A stretch of DNA of 61,480 nt from contig JYOD01000092.1 of NCBI GenBank assembly GCA_000955785.1, positions 1-61,480 of the forward strand, given 5' to 3'. The notes beneath the pieces were generated by a model. The model had not been told where the DNA came from, did not search any database, and saw nothing but the letters and a program-made list of their open reading frames with translations. Position 1 is the first letter of the stretch. Each line of letters starts with the position of its first letter. Shown piece after piece: positions 16,683-24,548 of the stretch. Made by a program: the position numbers and the translations under genes. Origin of the DNA: Burkholderiaceae bacterium 16 (GTDB lineage Bacteria > Pseudomonadota > Gammaproteobacteria > Burkholderiales > Burkholderiaceae).

Positions 16683-17882
16683 TCAGATAGCCTTCAGTTC
16701 GCGCAGCTCGCGCACGCGCTGTGCGTCGATGCCGAGCCGCTGTTCGAGAACTTCGCTCGTATGCTCACCGAGCAGGGGTGGGCGGCCGACGGACGGGTCA
16801 TCCCAGCCGTCGAAGCGCAGTGGAACGGGCAGCGCGGAGAACTGCCCAATGACGGGATGATCGAAGCTTGCCACCATCCCGCGCGCCTGGACGTGCGGGT
16901 CCGACAGCACTTCATCCACGGACTTGATCGGCCCGGCAGGTACGCCCGCGGCGTCCAGCGCTTCGCACAGCGTGTCGCGCTCGCAGGCCGCGATTGCCTG
17001 CGTCAGTCGCTGCATCACCTCGTCGCGCCGGCGCACGCGGCCGGCGTTGGTCATGAGCTCCAGTTCGGCACCCCATTGCGCGAGGCCAAGCACTTCGCAC
17101 AGCGGCAGCCAGTGCTGGTCGCTGGCCGTGATGTGCAGCCAGCGGCCGCCGGACGCCGGGAAGCTCGCCGACGGCACGCGGCCGGGATGCTCGGTCCCCA
17201 TGCGCGGCGGCACCTCGTGTAGCGCGAACCAGCGCGCCGCCGCTAGGGTGAGCAGGCTCACTTGTGCATCGAACATTGACAGGTCAATGTGGCAGCCCTG
17301 TCCCGAGGTGCTGCGCCCCTGTAGCGCGGACAGGACGGCAATCGCCGCCCACAAGCCCGAGGTCAGGTCTGCGACGGGCAGGCCAGGCTTGACCGGTCCA
17401 CCGCCGCGTTCACCGGTGAGGCTCATGATGCCGCCCATGGCCTGGAATACCGTGTCGTAGCCCTTGCGCGGCGCGTAGGGGCCGGTCTGGCCAAAACCTG
17501 TGCACGAGAGGTAGACGAGCCGCGGATTGATTTCGCGCAACGCCTCCGGTCCCAGACCGTAGCGCTTCAGGGTGCCAACCGGAAAGTTCTCGATGACCAC
17601 GTCGACACCCGCGGCGAGATCACGCACGATCTGCTGCCCTTCCGTGCTGCGCAGGTTGACCGTGATGGACTGTTTGCTGCGGTTGAATGCCATGTAGTAG
17701 GCGCTTTCCGAACCGCCGGGCGCTTCGACCCGGGGTTCGAAGCTGCGCGTCTCGTCGCCCGTACCCGGCTGTTCCACCTTGATGACCGTGGCGCCGAGCT
17801 CCGCAAGGATCATCGAAGCAAACGGGCAAGCCAATACTCGTGAGAGGTCCAGGATGGTAATGTGCTCAAGTGGCTTGGCCAT
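16683..17882 (-). CDS. CaiB/BaiF family III CoA-transferase
   Basis: A standard-length (399 residues) family III CoA-transferase. It has I-T-I-L-D-L-S-R-V-L-A-C-P-F-A, L-G-A-T-V-I-K-V-E-Q-P, F-N-R-S-K-Q-S-I-T-V-N-L and V-I-E-N-F-P-V-G-T-L-K-R-Y-G-L. The catalytic Asp is expected in P-V-A-D-L-T-S-G, which is intact. It starts 6 nt after the stop of the preceding hydratase gene. The enzyme would exchange CoA between the imported acid and an internal donor such as succinyl-CoA, but donor and acceptor are not readable. It is unlike the two halves of the tandem transferase at 2396 in its active-site surroundings, so it is a separate lineage rather than a recent copy. Confidence 0.9.
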   Translation of the reverse strand: MAKPLEHITILDLSRVLACPFASMILAELGATVIKVEQPGTGDETRSFEPRVEAPGGSESAYYMAFNRSKQSITVNLRSTEGQQIVRDLAAGVDVVIENFPVGTLKRYGLGPEALREINPRLVYLSCTGFGQTGPYAPRKGYDTVFQAMGGIMSLTGERGGGPVKPGLPVADLTSGLWAAIAVLSALQGRSTSGQGCHIDLSMFDAQVSLLTLAAARWFALHEVPPRMGTEHPGRVPSASFPASGGRWLHITASDQHWLPLCEVLGLAQWGAELELMTNAGRVRRRDEVMQRLTQAIAACERDTLCEALDAAGVPAGPIKSVDEVLSDPHVQARGMVASFDHPVIGQFSALPVPLRFDGWDDPSVGRPPLLGEHTSEVLEQRLGIDAQRVRELRELKAI

Positions 17883-17888
17883 GTCGAC

Positions 17889-18620
17889 TCAGCGCTCCGT
17901 GCGCACGAAGCTGCGCATGCGTTTGTTGGCTTCGCGGCCGACCTCCAGGCCTCGTGCGAGGGGCAGGTCCACCACCTCGTGGAAAGTCCGTTTGGTAGTA
18001 GCCATCGCAGCGCGGCTGACGGCGGCGAGCCGGCTGGCTAGCGCCATCGTCTCGTCCATCAGTTGGTCGTCATCGTGCACCGCGTTGAACATGCCCAGCG
18101 CAACGGCGCGTTCGGCGCCGACCGCCTCGCCGGTGGCCACGAGCTCGAAGGCGGCTTTGCGCCCGACCTGCCGCGTCAGGTTCGGCAGGACGATGGCTGC
18201 GATGATGCCGTGCTTGACCTCCGGATAGCCGATGCGCGCCGACCGCGCGGCGAGCGCAAGGTCGCATGCCAGCGCAAGGCCGGCCCCACCGCCCATCGCG
18301 AACCCGTTAACCGCGGCAATCACCGGCTTGCTCATGCGCGACACGCTGAGGTGCAACTGCATCGTAAGCTCGGCGCGCTCATCGACGCGGTCCATCTGGT
18401 CGGGTGTAAGGTCCTTGAATTCGGTGATGTCCGCACCCGCGCAAAATGCGGGGCCGTTACCCGTGAGCACGACGGCATGTACTGCATCGTCAGCCTCAGC
18501 CGCGGCAAGGGCCTGCACCAGGCCGAGGGTCAGCGCGTTGTTCAGGGCATTTCGCTTGCCTGGCCGGTTCATGCGCAGCACGCGAACCCGGCCCACGTCT
18601 TCGATCAGCAGTTCGTCCAT
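17889..18620 (-). CDS. Enoyl-CoA hydratase-like protein, one catalytic Glu replaced
   Basis: A 243-residue crotonase-family protein with R-P-G-K-R-N-A-L-N, F-C-A-G-A-D-I-T-E-F and G-F-A-M-G-G-G-A-G-L-A-L-A-C-D. At the position of the first catalytic Glu of classical hydratases (G-G-G-x-E-L) it has Gly, while the second Glu is present (Y-P-E-V-K-H-G). Family members with one Glu usually act as isomerases, ring-opening enzymes or other crotonase reactions, so simple hydration is doubtful. It starts just after the flavoprotein gene (10-nt gap) and ends 6 nt before the CoA-transferase start in the same operon. Confidence 0.85.
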   Translation of the reverse strand: MDELLIEDVGRVRVLRMNRPGKRNALNNALTLGLVQALAAAEADDAVHAVVLTGNGPAFCAGADITEFKDLTPDQMDRVDERAELTMQLHLSVSRMSKPVIAAVNGFAMGGGAGLALACDLALAARSARIGYPEVKHGIIAAIVLPNLTRQVGRKAAFELVATGEAVGAERAVALGMFNAVHDDDQLMDETMALASRLAAVSRAAMATTKRTFHEVVDLPLARGLEVGREANKRMRSFVRTER

Positions 18621-18630
18621 GTCTTCAGCC

Positions 18631-19581
18631 TCATTTGGTCAAGAGTTGTTCCATTGCCTCGCGAGTCTCGGCGGCGATGCGCTCGACCAGCGTGGCCGCT
18701 GGCACCAGTTCGTCGATCAGGGCCGCGCACTGCCCGGCCTCGACCTTGCCCTGCTCGACATCGCCATCGAACGCCGCCATCTTCAAAGAGCGGCTGCCGA
18801 ACAGGGCTTCGAGGAATTCGCGCGACTGGCCGTCGCGTTCTGCGGCTTCGTATTCAGCCGTGAAGTCGTTGCGCACCGCGCGTATCGGCAAGCCGCGCCA
18901 GCCCACCAACGTCGTGTCGCCGACGCTGGCAGCGAGCACCTTCTGTTTGTAAGCGGGGTGAAGCGAAGCTTCCGGCGTGAGAAGAAAGCGCGTGCCCATC
19001 TGCACCGCATCGGCACCGAGGCACAACATGGCTGCGACACCCGCGCCGTCGACCACACCGCCGCCCGCGATAATGGGAACGCTTACCGACTTCGCGATCA
19101 GGCGCACCAGCACGAGCGTGCTCGTGCCGCTTGGCGGCGGGTGACCCCCCGCTTCGCCACCAACGACAATCAGGCCGTCCACACCTGCCGCCTCCGCCTT
19201 GCGGGCGTGATCGGGATGGGCGACCACGTGCAACCACTTTACGTTCGCCTGCTTGAAGCGACCGATGTGGTCGCGGGGACTGCCCTGGGAGGCGATGAGG
19301 ATGGGAGCGCCCTCTTCCAGCACAATGTCCAGGTGTTCGGCCGCACGCTTGTTGTATAGCGCGACATTGACGCCGAAAGGCGCGTCGGTGATCTCGCGCA
19401 GTTCGCGAATCGAGCGACGCAGGTCGTCGGGCCGCATCGGCCCGGCCGCAATAACGCCGAGTCCGCCGGCCTTGGATACCGTGGCTGCCAGCAGTGAACT
19501 CGAAGAGGCCCAGCTCATCCCGGCCTGGACGATGGGGTAACGGATCCCGAGCAGCTCCGTGATACGGGTCTTGATGCTCAT
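18631..19581 (-). CDS. Nitronate monooxygenase-like FMN oxidoreductase
   Basis: A 316-residue TIM-barrel flavoprotein of the nitronate monooxygenase/2-nitropropane dioxygenase family (also called NAD(P)H-dependent flavin oxidoreductase). Signature parts are G-I-R-Y-P-I-V-Q-A-G-M-S-W, the FMN-binding G-G-E-A-G-G-H with the family His, P-I-I-A-G-G-G-V-V-D and G-A-D-A-V-Q-M-G-T-R-F. In CoA-ester operons these proteins are often mis-named; they may reduce an enoyl thioester or quinone instead. I start at ATG 19581 (S-I-K-T-R-I-T-E-L-L); an in-frame ATG at 19596 is equally possible and neither has a strong ribosome-binding site. It lies close behind the Bug receptor gene. Confidence 0.85.
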   Translation of the reverse strand: MSIKTRITELLGIRYPIVQAGMSWASSSSLLAATVSKAGGLGVIAAGPMRPDDLRRSIRELREITDAPFGVNVALYNKRAAEHLDIVLEEGAPILIASQGSPRDHIGRFKQANVKWLHVVAHPDHARKAEAAGVDGLIVVGGEAGGHPPPSGTSTLVLVRLIAKSVSVPIIAGGGVVDGAGVAAMLCLGADAVQMGTRFLLTPEASLHPAYKQKVLAASVGDTTLVGWRGLPIRAVRNDFTAEYEAAERDGQSREFLEALFGSRSLKMAAFDGDVEQGKVEAGQCAALIDELVPAATLVERIAAETREAMEQLLTK

Positions 19582-19607
19582 GTCGTGAGTTCTCATGGAA
19601 GTTCTTG

Positions 19608-20573
19608 TCACTCGGCGGTGATGCCTGCCGCCTTGATCACCGGCCCCCACCGTTCCTGTTCGGACTTGAGCAACGCCCGGTACGCGTCGGGAGTGCCTGG
19701 TTGCGCAATGCCACCCTGCTCCGCAAACTTCTCGATCACCTCAGGCGATCGCAACGCGTCTGTGGCGGCATCAGAGAGCTTCCTGGCCACTTCCCCGGGC
19801 AGCCCCCGCGGTGCGACGAGTCCATAGGCCCCAGATGCGAGCACCTTGGGCAGCCCGACCTCGGCGGCGGTCGGTACGTCGGGAAGGGCGGGAAAGCGCT
19901 TCAAGTCTGTCAGCATTAAGCCACGCAGCTTGCCTGCCTTGATGAGATGGGCCACCGCAGTGACCTCGGCAATAGACATGTCGACCTGTCCGCCTATCAG
20001 GTCCTGCACCGCCGGGGCTGCGCCCTTGTAGGGCACATGGTTAAGACGTATGGCGGCCTCGTGCTGGAAAAGCGCGCCCACCACATGCGTGCTGCTGCCA
20101 ACGCCAGCCGACGCAATGCTGAGCTTGCCCGGTTCTCGCTTGGCGGCGCTCACGAGATCGGCCACCGTCTTGAACGGGGAGTTCATATTGACGACAAGCA
20201 GGTTCGGGGTTCGCACCATGGTGCTCAAATGGGTGACATCCTTTAGCGGATCGAAGGGCATCTTTTGAGAAATGAACGGGGCATAGACCATCGCGCCCGT
20301 GCCCGCCATACCCAGCGTGTAGCCGTCGCCAGGCGCACGCGCGACCGCCGAGATGCCAATCAAGCCGCCGGCGCCCGGCTTGTTCTCGACGATGATCGGC
20401 TGACCCAGCCGCGCACCCATCGAGCGTGCAAACGTGCGGGCCATTACATCCGCAGGGCCTCCGGCAGAGAACGGGACCACCAAGGTGATGGGTCTTTCGG
20501 GGAAAGCGGCCTGCGCCGGGCTATTGCCCAACAAAACAGCAAGCCAGAACATGTGCTTCATCAGGCGCAACAT
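19608..20573 (-). CDS. Bug/TctC-family periplasmic receptor, first gene of the operon
   Basis: A 321-residue orphan tripartite-tricarboxylate-type binding protein. Its signal peptide is short (cleavage near A-Q-A-A), followed by F-P-E-R-P-I-T-L-V-V-P-F-S-A-G-G-P-A-D, V-E-N-K-P-G-A-G-G-L-I-G and A-P-G-D-G-Y-T-L. GAGGAG lies ahead of the ATG at 20573. As the promoter-proximal gene of the CoA-ester operon it probably delivers or senses the acid used by the downstream enzymes. About 50 bp upstream of its start lies a long inverted repeat that should be the operator of this operon. Confidence 0.9.
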   Translation of the reverse strand: MLRLMKHMFWLAVLLGNSPAQAAFPERPITLVVPFSAGGPADVMARTFARSMGARLGQPIIVENKPGAGGLIGISAVARAPGDGYTLGMAGTGAMVYAPFISQKMPFDPLKDVTHLSTMVRTPNLLVVNMNSPFKTVADLVSAAKREPGKLSIASAGVGSSTHVVGALFQHEAAIRLNHVPYKGAAPAVQDLIGGQVDMSIAEVTAVAHLIKAGKLRGLMLTDLKRFPALPDVPTAAEVGLPKVLASGAYGLVAPRGLPGEVARKLSDAATDALRSPEVIEKFAEQGGIAQPGTPDAYRALLKSEQERWGPVIKAAGITAE

Positions 20574-20621
20574 CGTGTCTCCTCAGGTTCGTTCGGCTCG
20601 GTTGGCGCCGATAGCACCGAT

Positions 20622-20671
20622 CTAATAGTGGACACTGTAGTTCATATGGTTGATGTTGTCCACTACATTAG
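20622..20671. promoter_or_regulatory. Long inverted repeat, probable operator of the CoA-ester operon
   Basis: TAGTGGACA (20626-20634) and TGTCCACTA (20657-20665) are perfect inverted copies about 31 bp centre to centre, or three helical turns. The flanks also match (CTAAT at 20622, ATTAG at 20667) and CATATG lies near the middle. The element is about 50 bp upstream of the ATG of the Bug receptor gene. Two dimers bound side by side or a looped tetramer would fit. The cognate regulator is unknown; the MarR gene at 12461 is one candidate. Confidence 0.55.
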
Positions 20672-20778
20672 CGGGAGCGGACTGATGCGCGGCAAAGGGG
20701 AGTGGCCAAGATCGGAGGCACGTTCTAAGACGCAGGGCTTACATTCGTAAATCTCTCGATTCGCCTGTCAGGCGGGTA

Positions 20779-21000
20779 CTAACGCTTTAAATTGCTGATG
20801 TCCTCACCGTTGAGAACGGCACCTCTGAGCTTCAGTAGTGCATTGGCTCCCGGCATCGTCCAGCGCATGTGCCCATTCCTCTTCATCCGTTGACCAATCA
20901 CATAGTCGACGACCGACTCCGCTTTTGCGCTTGAAATAGGCCGCCCTTGCGCACGTCGCTGCTGAGATTGGCTTGGAAGCGACCACGGGAATCCAGCGCA
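20779..21000 (-). mobile_element. Transposase C-terminal remnant, ISKra4-like (copy 1)
   Basis: A minus-strand frame ending in a TAG at 20779 reads G-R-P-I-S-S-A-K-A-E-S-V-V-D, V-I-G-Q-R-M-K-R-N, H-M-R-W-T-M-P-G-A-N-A-L-L and L-R-G-A-V-L-N-G. This is the end of transposases of the 'QRM..MRW..GA..LL..R.AVLNG' type, which I place near the ISKra4 family with some doubt. The N-terminal part is missing. A second copy of the same end lies at 42052. Confidence 0.6.
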
Positions 21001-21006
21001 GCGTGC

Positions 21007-21600
21007 CTACTCGGATAGGTCGTTCAACGCATAGCTGGTGCTGCGCCCGCCTGCATCCGATTTCCGCAAGACGCCACGTGCGAGCAGATCAGTGATGTCG
21101 CGCAGCGCCGTGTCTGGAGAGCATTTGGCGATCGCCGCCCACTTGGAGCTGGTGAGCTTGCCTTCGAAGCCATCAAGCAGTCGGTTGAGCAGTTTCACTT
21201 GCCGCTCGTTCAGTGGCGTGGTCGCCCAGCGCTGCCAGAATCGCGTCTCGACGAGCACAACATCAAGGGTGTCCTGCGCCTGATCGACGGCGCGATGCAG
21301 GGTATCGAGGAACCAGGCCAGCCACTCGGTGACATCCATCGACCGCTTCTGGGTCCGCTCCAGAATATCGTAGTAGGCCTTGCGCTCCCGCTGGATCTGT
21401 GCCGACAGGCTGTAGAAACGCTGCGGACTGCCATCGGCGCGCGCCAGCAGCAGGTCGCCGGTCGCACGGGCTATACGGCCGTTGCCGTCGTCAGATGGAT
21501 GCTAGGTGACGAGCCACAAATGGCCGAGCCCTGCCTTGAGCAGAGGTGGATCGTTCGATGCACCATTGAAGCTGAAAACGGAAATACCAGGGCATCGCGC
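21007..21600 (-). pseudogene. Fic-family protein, stop codon at the active site
   Basis: One minus-strand frame runs F-N-G-A-S-N-D, L-L-K-A-G-L-G-H-L-W-L-V-T, then TAG, then H-P-S-D-D-G-N-G-R-I-A-R and on through a helical region to a winged-helix end. This is the Fic domain (AMP/UMP-transferring) with its catalytic motif H-P-F-x-D-G-N-G-R. The codon before the His has become a stop and Phe has become Ser. The N-terminal half, upstream of about 21600, has been replaced by an IS6-type fragment. An internal ATG at 21339 could express only the C-terminal 110 residues. Confidence 0.75.
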
Positions 21601-21700
21601 AACTGATAGCCGCCGCCGGGAAGCGGTGACCGTGATAGAGCGATTTGCCTTTCTTCATCGCACCATCTTGCTCAACCGCCTTGGTAACGTAACAGTGCCC
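21567..21700 (-). mobile_element. IS6-family 5' fragment (terminal repeat plus transposase start)
   Basis: The transposase start at 21658 reads K-K-G-K-S-L-Y-H-G-H-R-F-P and W-Y-F-R-F-Q-L, typical of IS6/IS26-like elements, and is cut after about 30 codons where the Fic fragment begins. GGCACTGTTACG on the minus strand (its first nine bases, GGCACTGTT, at 21691-21699) resembles the IS26 terminal repeat. The other end is absent, so this is an immobile scar. Confidence 0.65.
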
Positions 21701-21849
21701 CTCAAGCAAGTGCGCCCCAGGCGCACAAAAAAAAATGCCGCCGAGGCAGCACAAAGAGCATGTGAGAGAACTGCATGCACGCGAGCATTCCGCAGGACTG
21801 CCTGCACCACTGCGCAAGTAAGCCCTTGTCACATACCGTTGGACTGTCT

Positions 21850-23055
21850 TTAGAACTTGTGGCGAATACCCGCGGCGACACCAAGCATATTGCTTTGGCC
21901 GCTGGCTAGCGTGTAGCTATTGCCAAGGGAAAGGCTGTTCGCGTAGCCGATCATCGCAGAATCCAGTCCCAGACCCGCATTCTTTGAATATGCCGTGGTC
22001 AGGTAGACATCAGTCCGCTTGGAAAGCGTGTAGTCCGCGATAAAGGCAACTTGCCATGGGTTCGGCACCGACTTGCTGGCGAAGAAGCTCTTGACGTTGT
22101 CGTAGTTGTACTCAAGCGTCAGGCCAAGCCCCGGCGTCACCTGGTAGTTGGCGCCGATCCAGTAGAAGTCGTCGCGTTCGATCAGGCTGCCGTTCTGGTT
22201 CTTGTTCTGGCCCCAGCGGTAGCCGCCCATGATCTTTGCCGAGCCGAACGCATAGCTTGCAGCGACCGTCGCCTTCTTGAAGCTGCCGCTGCCGAGGGCG
22301 GCAGCCGTTGACGGGTTGGAAATGGTTGGGTTGAACTGGTCGTAAGCCAGGGCCACACCGACAGGGCCAGAAATATAGGTCAACGCTGCGCCATAGGCGG
22401 TGTCGCGGCGGAACTGGCCCGGCACTTCGCCGTTGCCACCGAGCAATGGGCCGTTTGCCACCGTAGTCGGCAATGCCAGGCCGGTACCGAAGGACCAGTG
22501 TGCCAGTGCAGAGACCGAGCCGAACCGGCCGGAGTACTTGATGGTGTTGTCCTCGCGGAAGTTCGCACCTGTCAGCATCACGATCGGTTCATACTGGGTG
22601 GCGAAGGCTGCCGGCACGAAGTTCGCGATGCTCTCGAACATCGAAGTGTACTGACGGCCGAAGGTCACCTGGCCAAACTGCGTGCTTTGGATGCCAACGT
22701 AGGCCTGTCGACCGAACAGGCGGCCGCCTTGCTGCGACGTGCCAGTATCCAGGTTAAAGCCGCTTTCCAGTACGAAAACGGATTTCACGCCGTTACCCAG
22801 ATCTTCCACGCCGCGCAAGCCCCAACGCGACCCAGACAGGCCGCCGGAGTCCATGCGGTAGACGTTGTTGGACGGGCCCGCATTGAACTTGTTGGCCGCA
22901 GTGGGCACGGTGCCGACATGGTTGGCAAACTCGATGTTCATATCTACCACGCCATATAGCGTCACGCTGCTCTGTGCGTGTGCGCCGCCGGTGCAGATTG
23001 CGCCCGCAGCGACGAGTGTGCGATTAAGCTTGCTCAGCTTGCTGAATGATCCCAT
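21850..23055 (-). CDS. Burkholderiales-type trimeric outer-membrane porin
   Basis: A 401-residue beta-barrel porin. The signal peptide ends near G-G-A-H-A-Q, followed by S-S-V-T-L-Y-G-V-V-D-M-N-I, the standard first strand of this family. G-S-R-W-G-L-R-G-V-E-D-L-G-N-G and G-R-Q-A-Y-V-G-I follow, and it ends in an aromatic C-terminus (R-H-K-F) as needed for BAM-dependent assembly. A strong AAAGGAGAGGAGG site precedes the ATG. It should form a general or acid-selective pore. It is a single gene; the GntR-type palindrome 180 bp upstream suggests repression by a GntR/FCD protein, probably the one encoded next door. Confidence 0.93.
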   Translation of the reverse strand: MGSFSKLSKLNRTLVAAGAICTGGAHAQSSVTLYGVVDMNIEFANHVGTVPTAANKFNAGPSNNVYRMDSGGLSGSRWGLRGVEDLGNGVKSVFVLESGFNLDTGTSQQGGRLFGRQAYVGIQSTQFGQVTFGRQYTSMFESIANFVPAAFATQYEPIVMLTGANFREDNTIKYSGRFGSVSALAHWSFGTGLALPTTVANGPLLGGNGEVPGQFRRDTAYGAALTYISGPVGVALAYDQFNPTISNPSTAAALGSGSFKKATVAASYAFGSAKIMGGYRWGQNKNQNGSLIERDDFYWIGANYQVTPGLGLTLEYNYDNVKSFFASKSVPNPWQVAFIADYTLSKRTDVYLTTAYSKNAGLGLDSAMIGYANSLSLGNSYTLASGQSNMLGVAAGIRHKF

Positions 23056-23237
23056 TGCCTCCTCTCCTTTAGGTTATTTTTTTTTGCGTGTCACAAACGA
23101 TGCCATCAGCCACGCGTGTCGTGGCCATGGCGAAGAACACCCCAAGTTACTTAGGGCTTCCCTCAACAGCAACCGCACCGACAAATCGGTTGCTCGGTCA
23201 GTTCCTTGAGCCCATGGACTGTACACCAGATATATTA

Positions 23238-23247
23238 TTGTCGACAA
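23238..23247. promoter_or_regulatory. GntR/FCD-type palindrome ahead of the porin gene
   Basis: TTGTCGACAA is a perfect 10-bp palindrome inside an AT-rich stretch (ATTATTGTCGACAACAATAA). It lies in the 415-bp gap between the porin and the GntR gene. GntR regulators with FCD domains bind sites of this kind. The rest of the gap (23056-23470) shows no gene I can support. Confidence 0.5.
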
Positions 23248-23470
23248 CAATAAATTTAAGTGCAGCAAGCCAGCCATTGGTTTCCGGACCGATGCGTCGA
23301 TGCACAAGAATGGTGAGAACAGCTACGTCAATAGAGATTGGCAATACGACTACACGCGCCGGACTGCTTCGCGTAGCTACCGCGGTGGCAGCCACCGGCA
23401 CGAAGCATCAACAGAAGGAACTGCGTACCGCAGGCATCAAACCAGTAACCCTGATGGCCCGTAGGTGCAA

Positions 23471-24313
23471 CTAGGCAGCCTTGCGCCGCCTGGCTGTTTG
23501 CGCAGTCTGCTCCCGCGTGGCCGGGCCATTGCCGTCCTTTGAGACCACCGGAACGCCGGGCTTCACCTTGAGAGCACGCAGCGCGGCATCCCTCGCCTCA
23601 TCCAGCCGCTTCTGGGCGACGGAGAGCAGCAACTTCTCGTCACGCTTCTGCACCGCGTTATGAAGCGCCCGCCAGGTCTTCAACGAAGCAGGAATGGATT
23701 GCGGAGCGGCAGATAGTCCAAGGCGAGCGTAGCGCAACGTGCGAAGCGATATGGATTGCAGCATGTCAACCAGCAATCTGTTGGCACACAAATCGACAAT
23801 CGCAAAGTTCAGCAGAAAGCTCTCGACAGCATAGGCGTCGACCGACTCCTCCGCTGCCTTGGCAAGCTTCGGCATGCGCTCGTCGAGGACGTCCTGGAGC
23901 CCGTCCGAGTTCTCGCGCACAACCTGCTCCAGCATCGTAACGTAGAGTACTGCTCGAACCTTAAAGATATCGCGAAGCTCCATCTCGCCGGGCGCGGTGA
24001 CGATGGCACCGCGCCTGGCCTGAAACTCGACCAGCCGGTCTCGTTCGAGGATGCGCATAGCCTCCCTGACTGGCGCGCGGCTTACATGCAGCACTTCGCT
24101 AATGTCTTTCTCTAGCAGACGCTGACCCGACCGGATTAGATCGAGCGTGATCACGCCAGCCAGTCTAGCGGCGATCTGTTCGGCAATGGGCGCGGATGCA
24201 CGTTCCCAGTCCTGCCCTCTTAGCACAGCGTGCTCAACGGCCAGCATCAGCTGATTTTTAGGCGTGAGGAGGCTAGAGAGATCCGGGAGGTTTTCAGTCT
24301 TACTTCTGCTCAT
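23471..24313 (-). CDS. GntR-family regulator, FadR/FCD subfamily
   Basis: A 280-residue regulator. An N-terminal extension of about 40 residues is followed by a GntR winged helix (I-A-A-R-L-A-G-V-I, L-L-E-K-D-I-S-E-V-L-H-V-S-R-A-P-V-R-E-A-M-R-I-L). The C-terminal FCD ligand domain is all-helical (A-V-L-Y-V-T-M-L-E, A-I-V-D-L-C-A-N-R-L-L). The last 30 residues are basic and disordered. FCD proteins bind small organic acids. It is transcribed towards the porin gene, with the TTGTCGACAA palindrome between; a matching palindrome lies in front of the Bug receptor at 39350, so it may control both. Confidence 0.88.
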   Translation of the reverse strand: MSRSKTENLPDLSSLLTPKNQLMLAVEHAVLRGQDWERASAPIAEQIAARLAGVITLDLIRSGQRLLEKDISEVLHVSRAPVREAMRILERDRLVEFQARRGAIVTAPGEMELRDIFKVRAVLYVTMLEQVVRENSDGLQDVLDERMPKLAKAAEESVDAYAVESFLLNFAIVDLCANRLLVDMLQSISLRTLRYARLGLSAAPQSIPASLKTWRALHNAVQKRDEKLLLSVAQKRLDEARDAALRALKVKPGVPVVSKDGNGPATREQTAQTARRRKAA

Positions 24314-24548
24314 GGTTTCGAATACCGGTGTACTGTCCTGGACGCCGCATGGCTGCTGCGCAACTTCGGTATTCTATCCTTCCCCGGCCGTCGATCCGGC
24401 GCAACAGGATGAAGAACGCTGGCATTTGTGGCAGGGCTTGGCACCCTGGCCAAGGCGCCTTCATTACCCGGCGCGACGCGCTGACCAGACGGAAGATCTC
24501 CGCGATCCAACGCAAAGAGCGTCCGTAACGACCTGGCCTGATGAAGGG

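Noticed and set aside
16419..17222. Plus-strand ORFs across the CoA-transferase and hydratase genes
   Set aside because: Antisense of confirmed genes on the minus strand; no recognisable domain.
23088..23474. Plus-strand ORF in the porin-GntR gap
   Set aside because: No domain, no ribosome-binding site, and it runs through the operator palindrome.
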